From positions 1,364,001-1,428,000 of the forward strand of contig CP145411.1 of assembly GCA_036867785.1 (NCBI GenBank): a stretch of DNA of 64,000 nt, written 5' to 3'. Below, piece by piece: positions 30,532-40,662 of the stretch. The translations under genes were made by a program, and so were the position numbers. Origin of the DNA: Plasmodiophora brassicae (Eukaryota; Endomyxa: Phytomyxea; Phytomyxea; Plasmodiophorida). The notes beneath the pieces were generated by a model. That model was not told the origin of the DNA. It did no database searches and was given only the letters and a program-made list of their open reading frames with translations. How positions within the stretch are numbered: position 1 is the stretch's first letter; each line of letters opens with the position of its first letter.

Positions 30532-32865
30532 TCACAGCAACGTGCAGCTGCTGAGCCACCAGAAAGGACCCCGGTGCGCCACAGCCTCGCGTTCGGGGCT
30601 TCGCTGGTCTTCGTTAGCGCGCGGCTCGATCCCCTCCAATGGGGACCCACGATGGTCACCGAGCGACGCCTCCTGAGCAACATCCGATTCGAATGGGCGG
30701 ACGTCGATTTCACCAGGCACGGGTTCTTCAACAACTTCGAGAATCGCGTTGGCATCCAGTTGCGGGATCAAGACGGAACCGACGATATTGTCCAGATCGT
30801 TCAGCGCCGCTTCTGCGAGGGCCTTCACGTCAACCTCCATGTCGGTCGTCGGATTAACATCCACGTCCTCCTTACCGTTGTCCACATCCATATTGCCCAG
30901 CGACGATTCAATGATAGCGGTAACTTGAACGTCCGCCTCGGTGATAACGATGGTTTCAGCGACTTCCTGAGCGCCATGTGCGACGTCGTCCTTGACGGCA
31001 TTCTCCAGCGTTTCGACAACAGTTGTCTCCACGTTGATGTCGAGTTCGATTGCCGATAAGACGTTTCCTGCATCCTGCACGATGACATCGTCTTTGCTGT
31101 CAGCTGACAACACGGTGTCCACGTCGGCGACCGGCTTCAGCTCGACGCCCTTCTTGATGTCGGCCTGCAGAGCCAGCACGTCAGTCAATTCGACCCTGCT
31201 CTGTTGATCGACGTGCGCCAAGTCGACACCCTTCTCGATTTCCGCATTGAGAGTCAGGACGTCAATGACGGAAAGACGGGGCGCAGGCTCGACATGGTTA
31301 AGTTCGACACCTTTCTTGATCTCGGCCTCAAGTGCAAGAACGTCCGTCATTGCGATACGCGGCCCAGGCTCGACGTGCTTCAGGTCCACGCCCTTCTTGA
31401 TATCGGCCTCGACTGCAAGAACATCAGGCAGCGTAACACGGCGCATAGAGGTCTCGACCGGATTCAGCATCGTATCGCCCTCGGCAATCTCAGCGTGCAC
31501 ATCGCTCATCTGCTTGACGATATCGTCATTCGCTGGAGCCTCGCCAACGTCCTGTTCGACCTTGTCCTCAATCTTGGTACCGTCAATGTTCACGTTCTCT
31601 GCCAACGTTTTAACCGACCGCAGGCCTTCTCCCTCAGTCTCAGCCTCCGGAACCGGAACGTCAATCAGGGCAGGTTCCAGGACAGCGCTCGTTTCGATCT
31701 TGCCCTCAGGCTTGGATACGGCAACATCCACAACAGTCTCAACAGCCGGAACGCCACTCAGGTCAGATTCATTGTCCTTCCCGATGTCGTCTCGGACCTC
31801 GATTGTGTCGGGAGAGGTCGCCGAAGACCCCAAAGACTGCATGGCCTCCCCCTCAGTCTTCGCCTCAGCTGACGGACCGCCCGCCATGGCATGTTCCCGG
31901 AAAGAGCCTTCGTCGACCTCGTCCTGGAGCTTGACCGCGTCATGGTTCTCGTCATGCGGATCCTTCGTGTCGTTGTCGCCCTCCACGGCCGGAACATCGC
32001 CGGAGTCGGTGAGATTTTGCTGCTGCTCGACGCTGGCCCGCTTCGCATCGCCTTCCTTGATATCCTCATCAGCAGCGGCAGCAATCGCAGGTGCGACATC
32101 CTCGACGCCGAATACCGCTTCCGCATCGCATTCATCGACGTCCTCGGAGGTGGAAATCGCAGGCCTCGAGACCACAGTTTCTGAAGTTGGCGAGGTAGCC
32201 TCTTGATCCGCCAAGGTAAACCCGACATCCCGACCGGCCTCCTCTAGAACGACCTCGTCGCGTGCGCCAGTGGAACCAGGTTCGGTGCCCTGGAGAGCAA
32301 ACCCGACGTCGTGGCCAACTTGAGAAAGGACAGAATCTTCAACTGGCACAGCGGCATCCTTCGATGGTGCATTCGATGGCAGGGCTTCGTCCGTCCTAGC
32401 CTCGTCCTTCAAAGTGTCGCTCTGGTCGGCAGGATCGCCGCTGGCCAAATCAGAACGGACTGTCTTGATATCGTCGGCAGCAACATCGATTTCACGAACG
32501 GAAGTTATCTCGCGATCGGCGTCGAAGGCCCCTCCAGCATCGCATAGGTCCACCTCCTCCGAAGTCGAAATCGTGATCGCGGGAGCAGGGGACACGGTTT
32601 GCGATTTCGTCGAATTCGGCTTTAGACCTGCTAGTTCGAATCCGACATCCCGATCGACCTCATCCAGAACCGCGTCATCGCGTTCGCCGCTTCCCGGTTC
32701 AGCGACTCCGGCGTCATGCGCGACCTGGGTGAGGGTGGGATCCTGCTGCCCTGCTACCGACGATGAAATGCCCACGCCGGTATCAACGACCTCATCGCGC
32801 TCCGGCTTGCCTGCGGCACGGGCGACGACGGCGTCAGCTGCTGCAGCGGACGCACCCGACGACAT
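30532..32865 (-). CDS. Acidic protein with four tandem WH2-like repeats (777 aa)
   Basis: Single long ORF, very rich in Asp, Glu, Val and Ala, and largely disordered. Residues about 475-580 hold four tandem repeats of about 27 residues: VLAVEADIKKGVDLKHV, VLALEAEIKKGVELNHV, VLTLNAEIEKGVDLAHV and VLALQADIKKGVELKPV. Their I-x2-G-x2-L-x2-V spacing is that of the actin-binding WH2 motif (LLxxIxxGxxLxxV). A second repeat family, VLxxVxxDVGFxL, occurs near residues 45-75 and 180-220, together with a duplicated ISTSE(E/D)VDxCDA block. Actin binding is inferred; the first conserved Leu pair of WH2 is only half kept. The last 30 residues (RGPFWWLSSCTLL) look unlike the rest and may be intron read-through. 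Confidence 0.6.
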   Translation of the reverse strand: MSSGASAAAADAVVARAAGKPERDEVVDTGVGISSSVAGQQDPTLTQVAHDAGVAEPGSGERDDAVLDEVDRDVGFELAGLKPNSTKSQTVSPAPAITISTSEEVDLCDAGGAFDADREITSVREIDVAADDIKTVRSDLASGDPADQSDTLKDEARTDEALPSNAPSKDAAVPVEDSVLSQVGHDVGFALQGTEPGSTGARDEVVLEEAGRDVGFTLADQEATSPTSETVVSRPAISTSEDVDECDAEAVFGVEDVAPAIAAAADEDIKEGDAKRASVEQQQNLTDSGDVPAVEGDNDTKDPHDENHDAVKLQDEVDEGSFREHAMAGGPSAEAKTEGEAMQSLGSSATSPDTIEVRDDIGKDNESDLSGVPAVETVVDVAVSKPEGKIETSAVLEPALIDVPVPEAETEGEGLRSVKTLAENVNIDGTKIEDKVEQDVGEAPANDDIVKQMSDVHAEIAEGDTMLNPVETSMRRVTLPDVLAVEADIKKGVDLKHVEPGPRIAMTDVLALEAEIKKGVELNHVEPAPRLSVIDVLTLNAEIEKGVDLAHVDQQSRVELTDVLALQADIKKGVELKPVADVDTVLSADSKDDVIVQDAGNVLSAIELDINVETTVVETLENAVKDDVAHGAQEVAETIVITEADVQVTAIIESSLGNMDVDNGKEDVDVNPTTDMEVDVKALAEAALNDLDNIVGSVLIPQLDANAILEVVEEPVPGEIDVRPFESDVAQEASLGDHRGSPLEGIEPRANEDQRSPEREAVAHRGPFWWLSSCTLL

Positions 32866-33738
32866 TATTTTGACAGAGCCCGCACGGCATTCGCGGCAAG
32901 TAGGGGTAGCCTCCCCAGTCCCCAGTCCCCAGTCCCCCGGATCCCCCGCACAGGCAGGTCATCCAAAAAATCGTACGGATTCCGAATTTAGCGCTCGGAC
33001 TGCGCTCCCCGTCCGTCCGACTGGCGACTGTGGCCCCGCCTGCCGGTTTATTTGTGGTCACGGTAAGCAGATCGTATCTAGCGGACGGCAACGAAGGGAG
33101 GCTGGAGGTGGGATATCACCAGAAGCAAGCCAATTTTACAGGGCAAGCGCAATGGTATTTTTACCAAGGGCCAAGATATGTTTCGTATGACCCTTAAGGG
33201 ACGGGGCGGGGCGGCGGTGTCCTCAAACACGGGATCGGAAAAGACGGCCACGCGGAACCCCGTTACGCCTGTGACACAAGTGTGACTCATTGTTACGGTT
33301 TGGTTTCGCAAGGAACGGGTCGACCCGGTGGCGTTTGAAAGATCATACCACTAGAAAAGTTGTCTGGAAGGTTTCACAACTATAATTGCGCGATCTTCGA
33401 ACGACCGCGCCGCGCCGGGGCTCACGATCCGGTCGGCTCGCCCGTGTCCGGATCGGGAAATCCCTACCGAACCGATAACCAGTTTGCACCTCCGCATACC
33501 ATCCCGTGGCGGTTTGCTTCGAAGACTGACCTGGCCGGCCGGATCTGGGACGGACCTGCGAAGCTGCCGGATCGGATCTTCCTCTGGCCCTTTGTTTCCT
33601 TGTACCCCAGTCACACGTCGGTTCTGGCCGGGTACTCCGTACTCCTCGATCCAGCACCAAACGGTCGAGGACGGCCGGTCGACTCGATCGCAGTGCTGTC
33701 GTAGTGGCGATTTTGTCCCCAACCAGCTATCTCGCATC
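32866..33738. other. Intergenic, divergent promoter region
   Basis: 873 bases between the start of the WH2-like gene (minus) and the zinc-finger gene (plus). The plus frame from 33484 is open into the zinc-finger ORF but lacks an upstream ATG. A direct repeat of ccccagtc occurs three times at about 32913-32936. Nothing else supported. Confidence 0.4.
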
Positions 33739-34296
33739 ATGCCCCGTCCGCCGGTCAGCGATGTTTACCGCCCGCATCTATGCGAGGTGTGCGGCAAGAC
33801 CTTTCCGACGGACGTCGGCCTGGCGGCCCATTCTCTTCTCCATTCCATGTCAAGAAAATATGTCTGCATGTACTGTGGCGAGCGATTCACACGGCACAAC
33901 GTTCTGGATGAGCACATGCGCATCCACAGCGGGGAGCGGCCGTACCAGTGCGAGCTTTGCCAGAAGACGTTCATGTCGTCGACGAACCTCAAGACGCACG
34001 AACGTGTTCACTCGGGCATCAAACCTTACTCCTGCAGTGACTGCGGGCGGTCATTCTCGACCAAGGGAAGCTTGACGACGCACGGCCGTACGCACACTGG
34101 CGTACGTCCTTATGTCTGCGAGCACTGCCAGAAGGCGTTCGCTGACCACAGTAGCCTTACCCGGCATCGGCGGATCCACACTGGAGAGACACCGTTCAAG
34201 TGTGAGGACTGCCAAGCCATGTTCTCCAGAAAGAGAGGTCTGGACCGACATCGGCAACGGTGCGAACAGGCAAAGGAAGAGAAGACACCTACATGA
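33739..34296 (+). CDS. C2H2 zinc-finger protein, six fingers (185 aa)
   Basis: ATG at 33739. Six consecutive Kruppel-type fingers fill the protein: CEVCGKTF...H, CMYCGERF, CELCQKTF, CSDCGRSF, CEHCQKAF and CEDCQAMF. TGE/SGE(R/T)P-type linkers join most of them (HSGERPYQ, HTGVRPYV, HTGETPFK). The last finger ends H-x3-C rather than H-x3-H. With linkers this regular, sequence-specific DNA binding is expected. There is no effector domain; it is almost only a DNA-binding array. No intron. Confidence 0.88.
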   Translation: MPRPPVSDVYRPHLCEVCGKTFPTDVGLAAHSLLHSMSRKYVCMYCGERFTRHNVLDEHMRIHSGERPYQCELCQKTFMSSTNLKTHERVHSGIKPYSCSDCGRSFSTKGSLTTHGRTHTGVRPYVCEHCQKAFADHSSLTRHRRIHTGETPFKCEDCQAMFSRKRGLDRHRQRCEQAKEEKTPT

Positions 34297-34808
34297 CCCA
34301 GGTCGTTTGGTTCCAATACTTCCCCCTAACCTCTACCTATAACCTGCATAAATTTTCTAGAAGTATTTTGTTATCTTCAATGTTCTGGGGTCCCATCACT
34401 TTATGCTTGCGTGTCACAATTATGACCACACGCTCCATGATGCACTCAAGGCCTATGATGCCCGGCCACTAGCATATCGGTTGGCATGCATGCGGAGGAA
34501 ACGCACACATTTGGCACAATTTATGCCGGTTGCAGACGTTAGCGCAAGTATATAGGACACGGGCACCCTACAGAACGCGTGCTTGCTTGATGATTCTTGC
34601 CGGGAACCTGCATACCTATATAGATCTGGCGTGTGGGCACTACGTTGACCGGTTATCTCGGGTTCTTGAAGGTTGACCGAAGAATTGTCAAAGCAGCTAG
34701 TCCCTCGGGCTAGAATTGACAGTGAAACGCGTTCTGGTCACAACCTGGCTTTGTTTCCCTACTTAGAGGCATCTTAACTGCTACGTTCTCAGGAACTTCG
34801 CGGACGTT

Positions 34809-34841
34809 GTCTCGGGTCGGGTATCTCTGCGGACCCGAGAC
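34809..34841. repeat. Perfect 10-bp stem hairpin
   Basis: gtctcgggtc (34809-34818) and gacccgagac (34832-34841) are exact reverse complements around a 13-base loop. It is not next to any gene end. Confidence 0.8.
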
Positions 34842-35267
34842 CCCACGATTGGCACTCGGCGCGCGTTCGTTTCAATCGCTTCTCATCGCTGTTGGATGGC
34901 ACGATCCTGGACTTCATTAATTGTGTCACTGGTCTCGCCGATCCTGGCTGGGCAGATCTGAGGTTTCTGTAGAGGGCTTGTTCTGCTATTTCCGTACGGT
35001 GTCCTTTGGCCCTGCATGAACGGGAGCAACATTTCTTAAAACCGAATGAATGAATACCGGTAATCCCACTAATCGACGCTGGCCATTACATTTTGATTGT
35101 ACCTTACAGGTTATAATACATGGTCCAAGTCAACGGCAGACAATTTCGAAATGGTTTGCTGCATCAGATACAATTTGCCTACAATGGTCGAATACATGCA
35201 TGTGCAGGATGGCAGTGTCGTCTTGACGATGGGCATTCAGGTACGTATGCAAGAAACGCGTATTCGG

Positions 35268-35403
35268 CAGATTTGTGAAGCTCGAGAGTAGATGACAAGG
35301 TGCAAATCTACTTATGAAAGATTTCAATTAGTGTTAACTGCATCTCGAGATTTGTGAAATCTCGAGAATAGATGGCAAGGTGCGGAATCTACTAGTCTTA
35401 TGA
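35268..35403. repeat. Diverged direct repeat with internal stem-loop
   Basis: Copy 1 (about 35270-35317) and copy 2 (about 35350-35403) share gatttgtgaa, ctcgaga, tagatg-caaggtgc and aatctact in order. In both, (g/a)tagat near the start pairs with atcta(c) after the caaggtgc loop, so the stem is kept although bases differ. Confidence 0.65.
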
Positions 35404-37059
35404 GCGATTGTGAAACTAAGCTGCTTCAGCTTACACTTTCGTCAAGACGGATTTAATGCAGACAAAGGAACCCCTTTGCTTCTATTGGATTCATGATTGC
35501 CTTGCCAAACGCAGTTCTTCATCTGTCTGCGAAATATGCATCGTGGGATGCAGGAGAATTCCCGTCTACAAACGTTCCCGTTGTATCCCGTATGATTGCA
35601 GGAGCGCTGTCGAAAGGCTTAAAACACGATCATGTATGTATAAGCTCGCGGTTGGAATCTGTAACATATTGCTCTAATGCAAATGATTTTCTTTAAGGAA
35701 ACGATGCTCTGGTGAGTCTTGCAAGTTTGCCGGATACAGTTTTGTTTCGGTGATTTCGCCGCTTCCCTCCAATTCATGAATTCTCATGCTCATAAGTTAC
35801 ACGCAAGAAGTCGGGACACTCTGTTATGCGCGGGGTTCTGACTGAAGGCGATACTGTGGCCATAATGACGGTCTTGAGATTACGAACCTGGAGTACTGCT
35901 TTGTCTGCCCAGTTTCAAGCCATAATCGCTAAGCAACTTTCCATCGCAAATGTGTCGCGGAATTCTTCGCTTATGTCCATATAATCACGGTACGTGATTA
36001 CGTTCATTGTACTCGTTATGCGGGCTACACTGAGAAAGTATACAGTCGGAACTTGACTCGTCAGTCATTGTTTGATGTTCAGCATTAGGCAATATTATTG
36101 CGCATACATACTGTGTCGTATCCTGCCTATTATTCTGCAGTTACCGGTTTCCGTAAAGGTTGTGTCATTTCGGACCCTGTGGATCAGTGCAATCACAACC
36201 GAGTCATTCACTGACCGTACCGATATGGCCTCCTGTAGGTTGTTTACGCTGAGTTGCCTGGGTTCGAGGTTCCCACCAACGCGGTTGGATACCTTCAAGC
36301 TACCGTCTTCCGTCTCGGCGCGCGTATGCTGTCAACAGGTCGCATACACTATGATCATACCACGGGAAAACGAGGCCCAAGAGATCACAGCGTGAAGGAC
36401 AGGCCTGGTGTTCCCACCAGTTCCGTTGAGCTAACAGTACGCGAGTGTCGCGCCGAATTCTAAACCATGAGTGATCTCGTGCATTCACAGGGTTTCGAGT
36501 CGGCGGCGCCACGCCAAACGCCCGGCCTCAGCATTCTTCCTGGACGCTGCGGGTTCAACCGGTTACTGCGACGAACACCTCGCCTGATCTACAGAGAGAT
36601 GCGGGAGGAGGACGGATCCAGTGTCATTACGCGTGCGTTGCGCGCCCAGGTGTGCTGTAATACTTTGCTACTGCTGACACTTTTGCATTTGAGCTGAGTC
36701 GGTACGTCTTCGCGCGTAACGTCCAATATACACATCGCCCCTGCAAGCTTCTAACGGTTATACAGGTGTGTATTAAGGCGAAAGCGCCCACGTCGACGCG
36801 TCAGGTCTACAACGTCCATGTAGGACAGCCGATGTCGCTTATGGGGTGCCGGGGCATCGGACCACTGGTAGGACCGGTCGCTGTCACGAAGTCCCGTCGT
36901 CGGGCATACCTACATAGTACACGTTTTTGGGCAGCGTGGCCCGTTACATGTCGACGACCAGCTGCGTCCATCATTATTATATTGTCGATATATTCGTCGG
37001 GATCGCAATGCGGTTGGTGGTCGCTGTCCGCCGCTGGTAGTGGTGTCGCGGGGGGCATC

Positions 37060-39624
37060 ATGAGGCGGACTGCGGCTCAGGTCGAGCCGCTCCTGGGCGA
37101 CATTGGCGCCGTCGTGCGATCGCACGGCGGCCACTGGGCGCTGCTGGCGGGCGCTACCCTCGTTGTATGCTGGTTCGCCGCCATGCACGACGCCGTGTCC
37201 GGGTCGCGCCTGGCCGCCCGCGGCTACGCCAACTATTGCTCGCTGCATCCGTCGTTCCCCAAGCCCGAGCTCATCCTCGAGTCCGACTGCTCCGATCGCT
37301 TCCGTCTGTATCGGCTCAGGGACGCGCGCGCGCTCACCGTCGACCGACCCGGCCCCGCTCAGTTCGTCATTGTCTTCGTCCCTGGTCATCATGGCCACTT
37401 CACACAAGGCGACCCGCTCGCGTCGTCGGTCAGCGAGGTGTACGCTGCGGATCCGTCCGTTTCCATCGAGGTCTACGGCCTTGATTTCCATGAAGGGTCA
37501 TCGGCGTTCGACGCCAGCGTGGCGTTCTCCGAGATCCAGTTCGTTCGCAAGTGCATTCATCATTTGCTCAAGGCGCATCCGACCGCCGAGTTCGCGATCG
37601 TCGCGCACAGCATGGGCGGGGTCGTCTCTCGGCACGCGGTGGCTCAGGAAGCGGACAACGAGCGCATTCGTCTGCTGCTAACGCTGAACTCGCCGCATCG
37701 AGCACATCCGTTTCTGTCGGATGGCTGGCTGGCCCCGTTGTACGACGAGTTCGCGCACGGCAATGCGACGCTCGTGTCGATTGTCGGCGGCCATCGCGAT
37801 ACGATGGTGCATTCGTCGCTGGGGCTCCTGTCACCCGTCGATGACGCGCATGTTCACCACTTCGGGGATATCATGACCGTCTTTTCGTCCGCGATTCCTC
37901 AGGTCTGGATGGACGTTGATCACGATGCCGCGATGTGGTGCGCTGAGCTGTCCAGGCGGGTCGTTGCCGTTGCCCTTCAGGCCCTGCGCCAACGAGGCGA
38001 TATCCAATCTCGTGTTCGCGTCCTTCGATCCGCGCTACTGGGTCCCTTGTCATTGCCTACTCAGCCACGGTCTGTCCCAAGCCTGCCTGTGGCGCACACG
38101 GATCCTGTAATGTCGGTTAATATGGTCGGCGTGCCGTTCCACTACCCAATGGTGATGATGTCGAGGCACCCATGCGAAACGTTTCTTGGCGAAGGCGTTC
38201 AATGGATTAACGTTCCGGTGCCGTACGTGCATGACCATGAGACGTTGAAGCTTCACGATTTCATTCGTCCGGAACCGGACAATCCGAACGCGTTGCTGCG
38301 ATGTCTGGCGGTCGCTACGCCAGACAACTCGTCGACGATATACCCGGCCGGTGGGTTTGCATCACTTGCCGTCGCTGTGGGCCGGCAGTACAGAACCAGT
38401 CTCTTTTATGGTGGACGCCCTGTTGAAATCCCTCCTGGAACGTCACTTGTCGTCATCGGGTTACCTGTCGCGCCCACGTCTTTTCTCTCTCGAACGCTCT
38501 GGGAGGGCTTAATTCCGTCGGTCACTGTCGTCCATGTGGAACGCGTGTCACGACTGTCGACCACTGCCAATTCAACCATGCTCCCCGAAGCACTCTTCGT
38601 GAGCTGCGAACAGCCCCTGTCTGGCGAACTCCGGTGGTACCACAATGAGAAGCTGACGTCGTCGTGGTACATCTCCATCGCGATGCACCCTGGCATATCT
38701 CGGGCCCTGCTGGCAAGGTTGATCATTTCGCCGCACTTTCAGTACCGCGTATCTGTCGGATTGGACATGTTCGCAACATTGTCAACTGGTGCTCGTCTCT
38801 ATTCCGGTTTTCTGATGCCGTCTTCCCTGATCACGATATGCCTATACCGGCTAGCAGCATTACCTGTTCCGACCGTATCATCGATGGTTGTTCTACCCCT
38901 GACGGCATTCTTCGTTCGCTCCGTACTGCACTCTGCTGAGCCAATTGCGCCAGCCGGCCTGTTTCTGACGACTTTCTCCTTCTGGGTTTGCTACGGCCTG
39001 GTGCTGGTTGTCTCCTTCGTGTTATGCTCATTACGACAGGCGGCGCTTCGGTTAACGTCCTGTGGTCGTGTATTGAAAGGACGCTACTATACGCGGCGGA
39101 AGGTTGCTATCGTGATCAGTTTGCTTGTCCTGTCGTTTGGATTCGGACCATGGACATGCGTCCTTGCCGTATGGATCCGTCTCGCTATCGAATTGTGGCG
39201 CCCGCCCGCATCCCCATCGTCTCGTGTCATGATCGCAGCTGTGTACCTTGTCATCATCCTCCTGAAAATCCCCGCTGGAATGGCCGTGTTCAAGCGTATC
39301 TCGATGAGTGGCGAAGTCGGTGGCGCTTCATGGATCTGGCGTGTGATTTACTTGGGTCCGGGCATTGGCGGCCTCGCAGGCAGTGAATTCCTCCTCGCCG
39401 CCCCCATCCTCTTCCACATGCTTCTGCTGCTGTACACTCCTGGCGCAAAAGTCGAAGCGGAATCCTCCTGGCTTCGCGTTTGCGTATGTCTGGCGTGCGC
39501 GTTCAGCACAGCCACCCACTTGAGAATGTACGAGATCGTCGTCAGCATCAGCGCGCTTTCATACTGTTTCCTGTTCGAAACCTGGGCGCGCAGAATATCC
39601 CCATATCGCAAGGTGCCGAGCTGA
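37060..39624 (+). CDS. PGAP1: GPI inositol-deacylase PGAP1/Bst1
   Basis: Intronless, 854 residues. An N-terminal membrane helix (WALLAGATLVVCWFAAMH), then YANYCSLHP, a core PGAP1 motif, and a lipase-type alpha/beta fold with VFVPGHHGHFTQGD, the nucleophile elbow HSMGG (Ser about 184) and LLLTLNSPHRAHP. The C-terminal third has seven or eight hydrophobic helices. PGAP1 removes the inositol acyl chain from GPI anchors in the ER, a step needed for GPI-protein export. Start: the frame is open back to 36766 but the first ATG giving a signal-anchor is 37060. Confidence 0.88.
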   Translation: MRRTAAQVEPLLGDIGAVVRSHGGHWALLAGATLVVCWFAAMHDAVSGSRLAARGYANYCSLHPSFPKPELILESDCSDRFRLYRLRDARALTVDRPGPAQFVIVFVPGHHGHFTQGDPLASSVSEVYAADPSVSIEVYGLDFHEGSSAFDASVAFSEIQFVRKCIHHLLKAHPTAEFAIVAHSMGGVVSRHAVAQEADNERIRLLLTLNSPHRAHPFLSDGWLAPLYDEFAHGNATLVSIVGGHRDTMVHSSLGLLSPVDDAHVHHFGDIMTVFSSAIPQVWMDVDHDAAMWCAELSRRVVAVALQALRQRGDIQSRVRVLRSALLGPLSLPTQPRSVPSLPVAHTDPVMSVNMVGVPFHYPMVMMSRHPCETFLGEGVQWINVPVPYVHDHETLKLHDFIRPEPDNPNALLRCLAVATPDNSSTIYPAGGFASLAVAVGRQYRTSLFYGGRPVEIPPGTSLVVIGLPVAPTSFLSRTLWEGLIPSVTVVHVERVSRLSTTANSTMLPEALFVSCEQPLSGELRWYHNEKLTSSWYISIAMHPGISRALLARLIISPHFQYRVSVGLDMFATLSTGARLYSGFLMPSSLITICLYRLAALPVPTVSSMVVLPLTAFFVRSVLHSAEPIAPAGLFLTTFSFWVCYGLVLVVSFVLCSLRQAALRLTSCGRVLKGRYYTRRKVAIVISLLVLSFGFGPWTCVLAVWIRLAIELWRPPASPSSRVMIAAVYLVIILLKIPAGMAVFKRISMSGEVGGASWIWRVIYLGPGIGGLAGSEFLLAAPILFHMLLLLYTPGAKVEAESSWLRVCVCLACAFSTATHLRMYEIVVSISALSYCFLFETWARRISPYRKVPS

Positions 39625-39787
39625 TACGCACTTAGACTAAGAACTAAATATATTTATACGCCACTGCCGTGTGTCAGAGTACTGAGCTTATCAGGCCATC
39701 GGTTTCATGTTTCGGTTCGCATCGGCTTCCAACGGGTACCCGATATGATCTCCCCGCTAATCGTAGGCTGCGTTTGGCGTTCGCAGG

Positions 39788-40496
39788 ATGGCGAGCCAGA
39801 CGGTGCCCGTGATCTGGCAAGCACCCAACACGCTATGGCTGGAGTCCGCTGTCGTAGCGGCATCGGTTCTGGCCATCATCGTATATCGATACCGACGCAT
39901 GTTCCGGCCATCCGCGCCAGACTTCGCCAAACGTGCCCTTCTCGACCTACGGGTCCTCGGCGTTTGTCAAATCGTGAGCGCCCGTCGTGTTCCAGCGCAA
40001 ACCCGATCTGACAGATGCGGCTGTATGCCAGGCCTGCGCATCGGTGCTGACGAACCGAGCAACGTACCCGGCCACGACTTCGTTCTTCAGCCCGGAGTCG
40101 GTTAGTAAAGGGTGGTGGGCAGGAGTCCGCGCATGCCTCTTCCTGGTGTCAGGCCTAGCAGCCTGTCAACAAGGTTGGACGTTCCGAGCGACTACCATCG
40201 CGCTGTCACCCGTCTTGCTGGTGCTGGACATGGCCTCCGAGGTCTTCCAGGCGTACGAGCTCGACTGTATCGCTTCCGCTGCGTGCAGTGTCACAGACAC
40301 AACGACCGGCGCCTTGCAACTGTTCATCGTCCGCGACCTAGCGTCCATCGGCACGACGGCCGCTCTCCTGGTCTACGTGATCATTTCCAGCGCCCATCTC
40401 GGCCTCTGCCACAATCGAGTCCTGGTCCTTCCCTCGGAACACAGGCGCCTCGCTTTCCAAGACGACGACGACGACGACGACGTCTTTATAAAATAA
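39788..40496 (+). CDS. Multi-pass membrane protein, unknown
   Basis: ATG at 39788; a 43-base intron (39953-39995) joins a first helix (LESAVVAASVLAIIVYRY) to a second exon with at least two or three more helices (AGVRACLFLVSGLAAC, TIALSPVLLVLDMASEVFQ, IGTTAALLVYVIISSAHLGL). CQACASVL contains a CxxC pair. The tail ends in a run of seven Asp followed by VFIK. The predicted product is about 220 residues. No family recognised; a further missed intron is possible near SPESVSKGWW. Confidence 0.55.
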
Positions 40497-40662
40497 CTTA
40501 CGAATATCTGGAACAGTCGACCTGCTCAGGAGATGGCTGCTGCAAAGACAGGCCCATGAACAAGGCGCTGCCTCTGTTCGGACGCAAAAATGCAAAATCG
40601 GAACTGCCGTTTTTTTGGCCTCGTTGACGGGGCTACCTTCGTCAAATCCGCCGGGGGCGTCG

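Larger units (their letters stand above)
34297..37059. other. 2.8-kb gene-poor region
   Basis: Between the zinc-finger gene and PGAP1. The base composition is A/T-richer than neighbouring genes, and ORFs are short and without coding character. It contains a strong hairpin (34809-34841), a diverged direct repeat with internal stem (35268-35403) and nothing else I can assign. An ORF at 36467-36697 and the open frame 36766-37059 ahead of PGAP1 are not supported as genes. Confidence 0.5.

Noticed and set aside
31247-32206. 319-codon plus-strand Ser/Thr-rich ORF
   Set aside because: Antisense shadow of the acidic WH2-like gene; Asp/Glu codons read backwards give Ser, Val and Phe.
36200-36440. tRNA-like words (ggttcgaggttcccacc) near 36260
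   Set aside because: No acceptor, D or anticodon stems could be formed around them.
36766-37059. Longer N-terminus for PGAP1
   Set aside because: The open frame lacks an ATG until 37060, has no conserved content, and the family begins with the membrane helix just after 37060.
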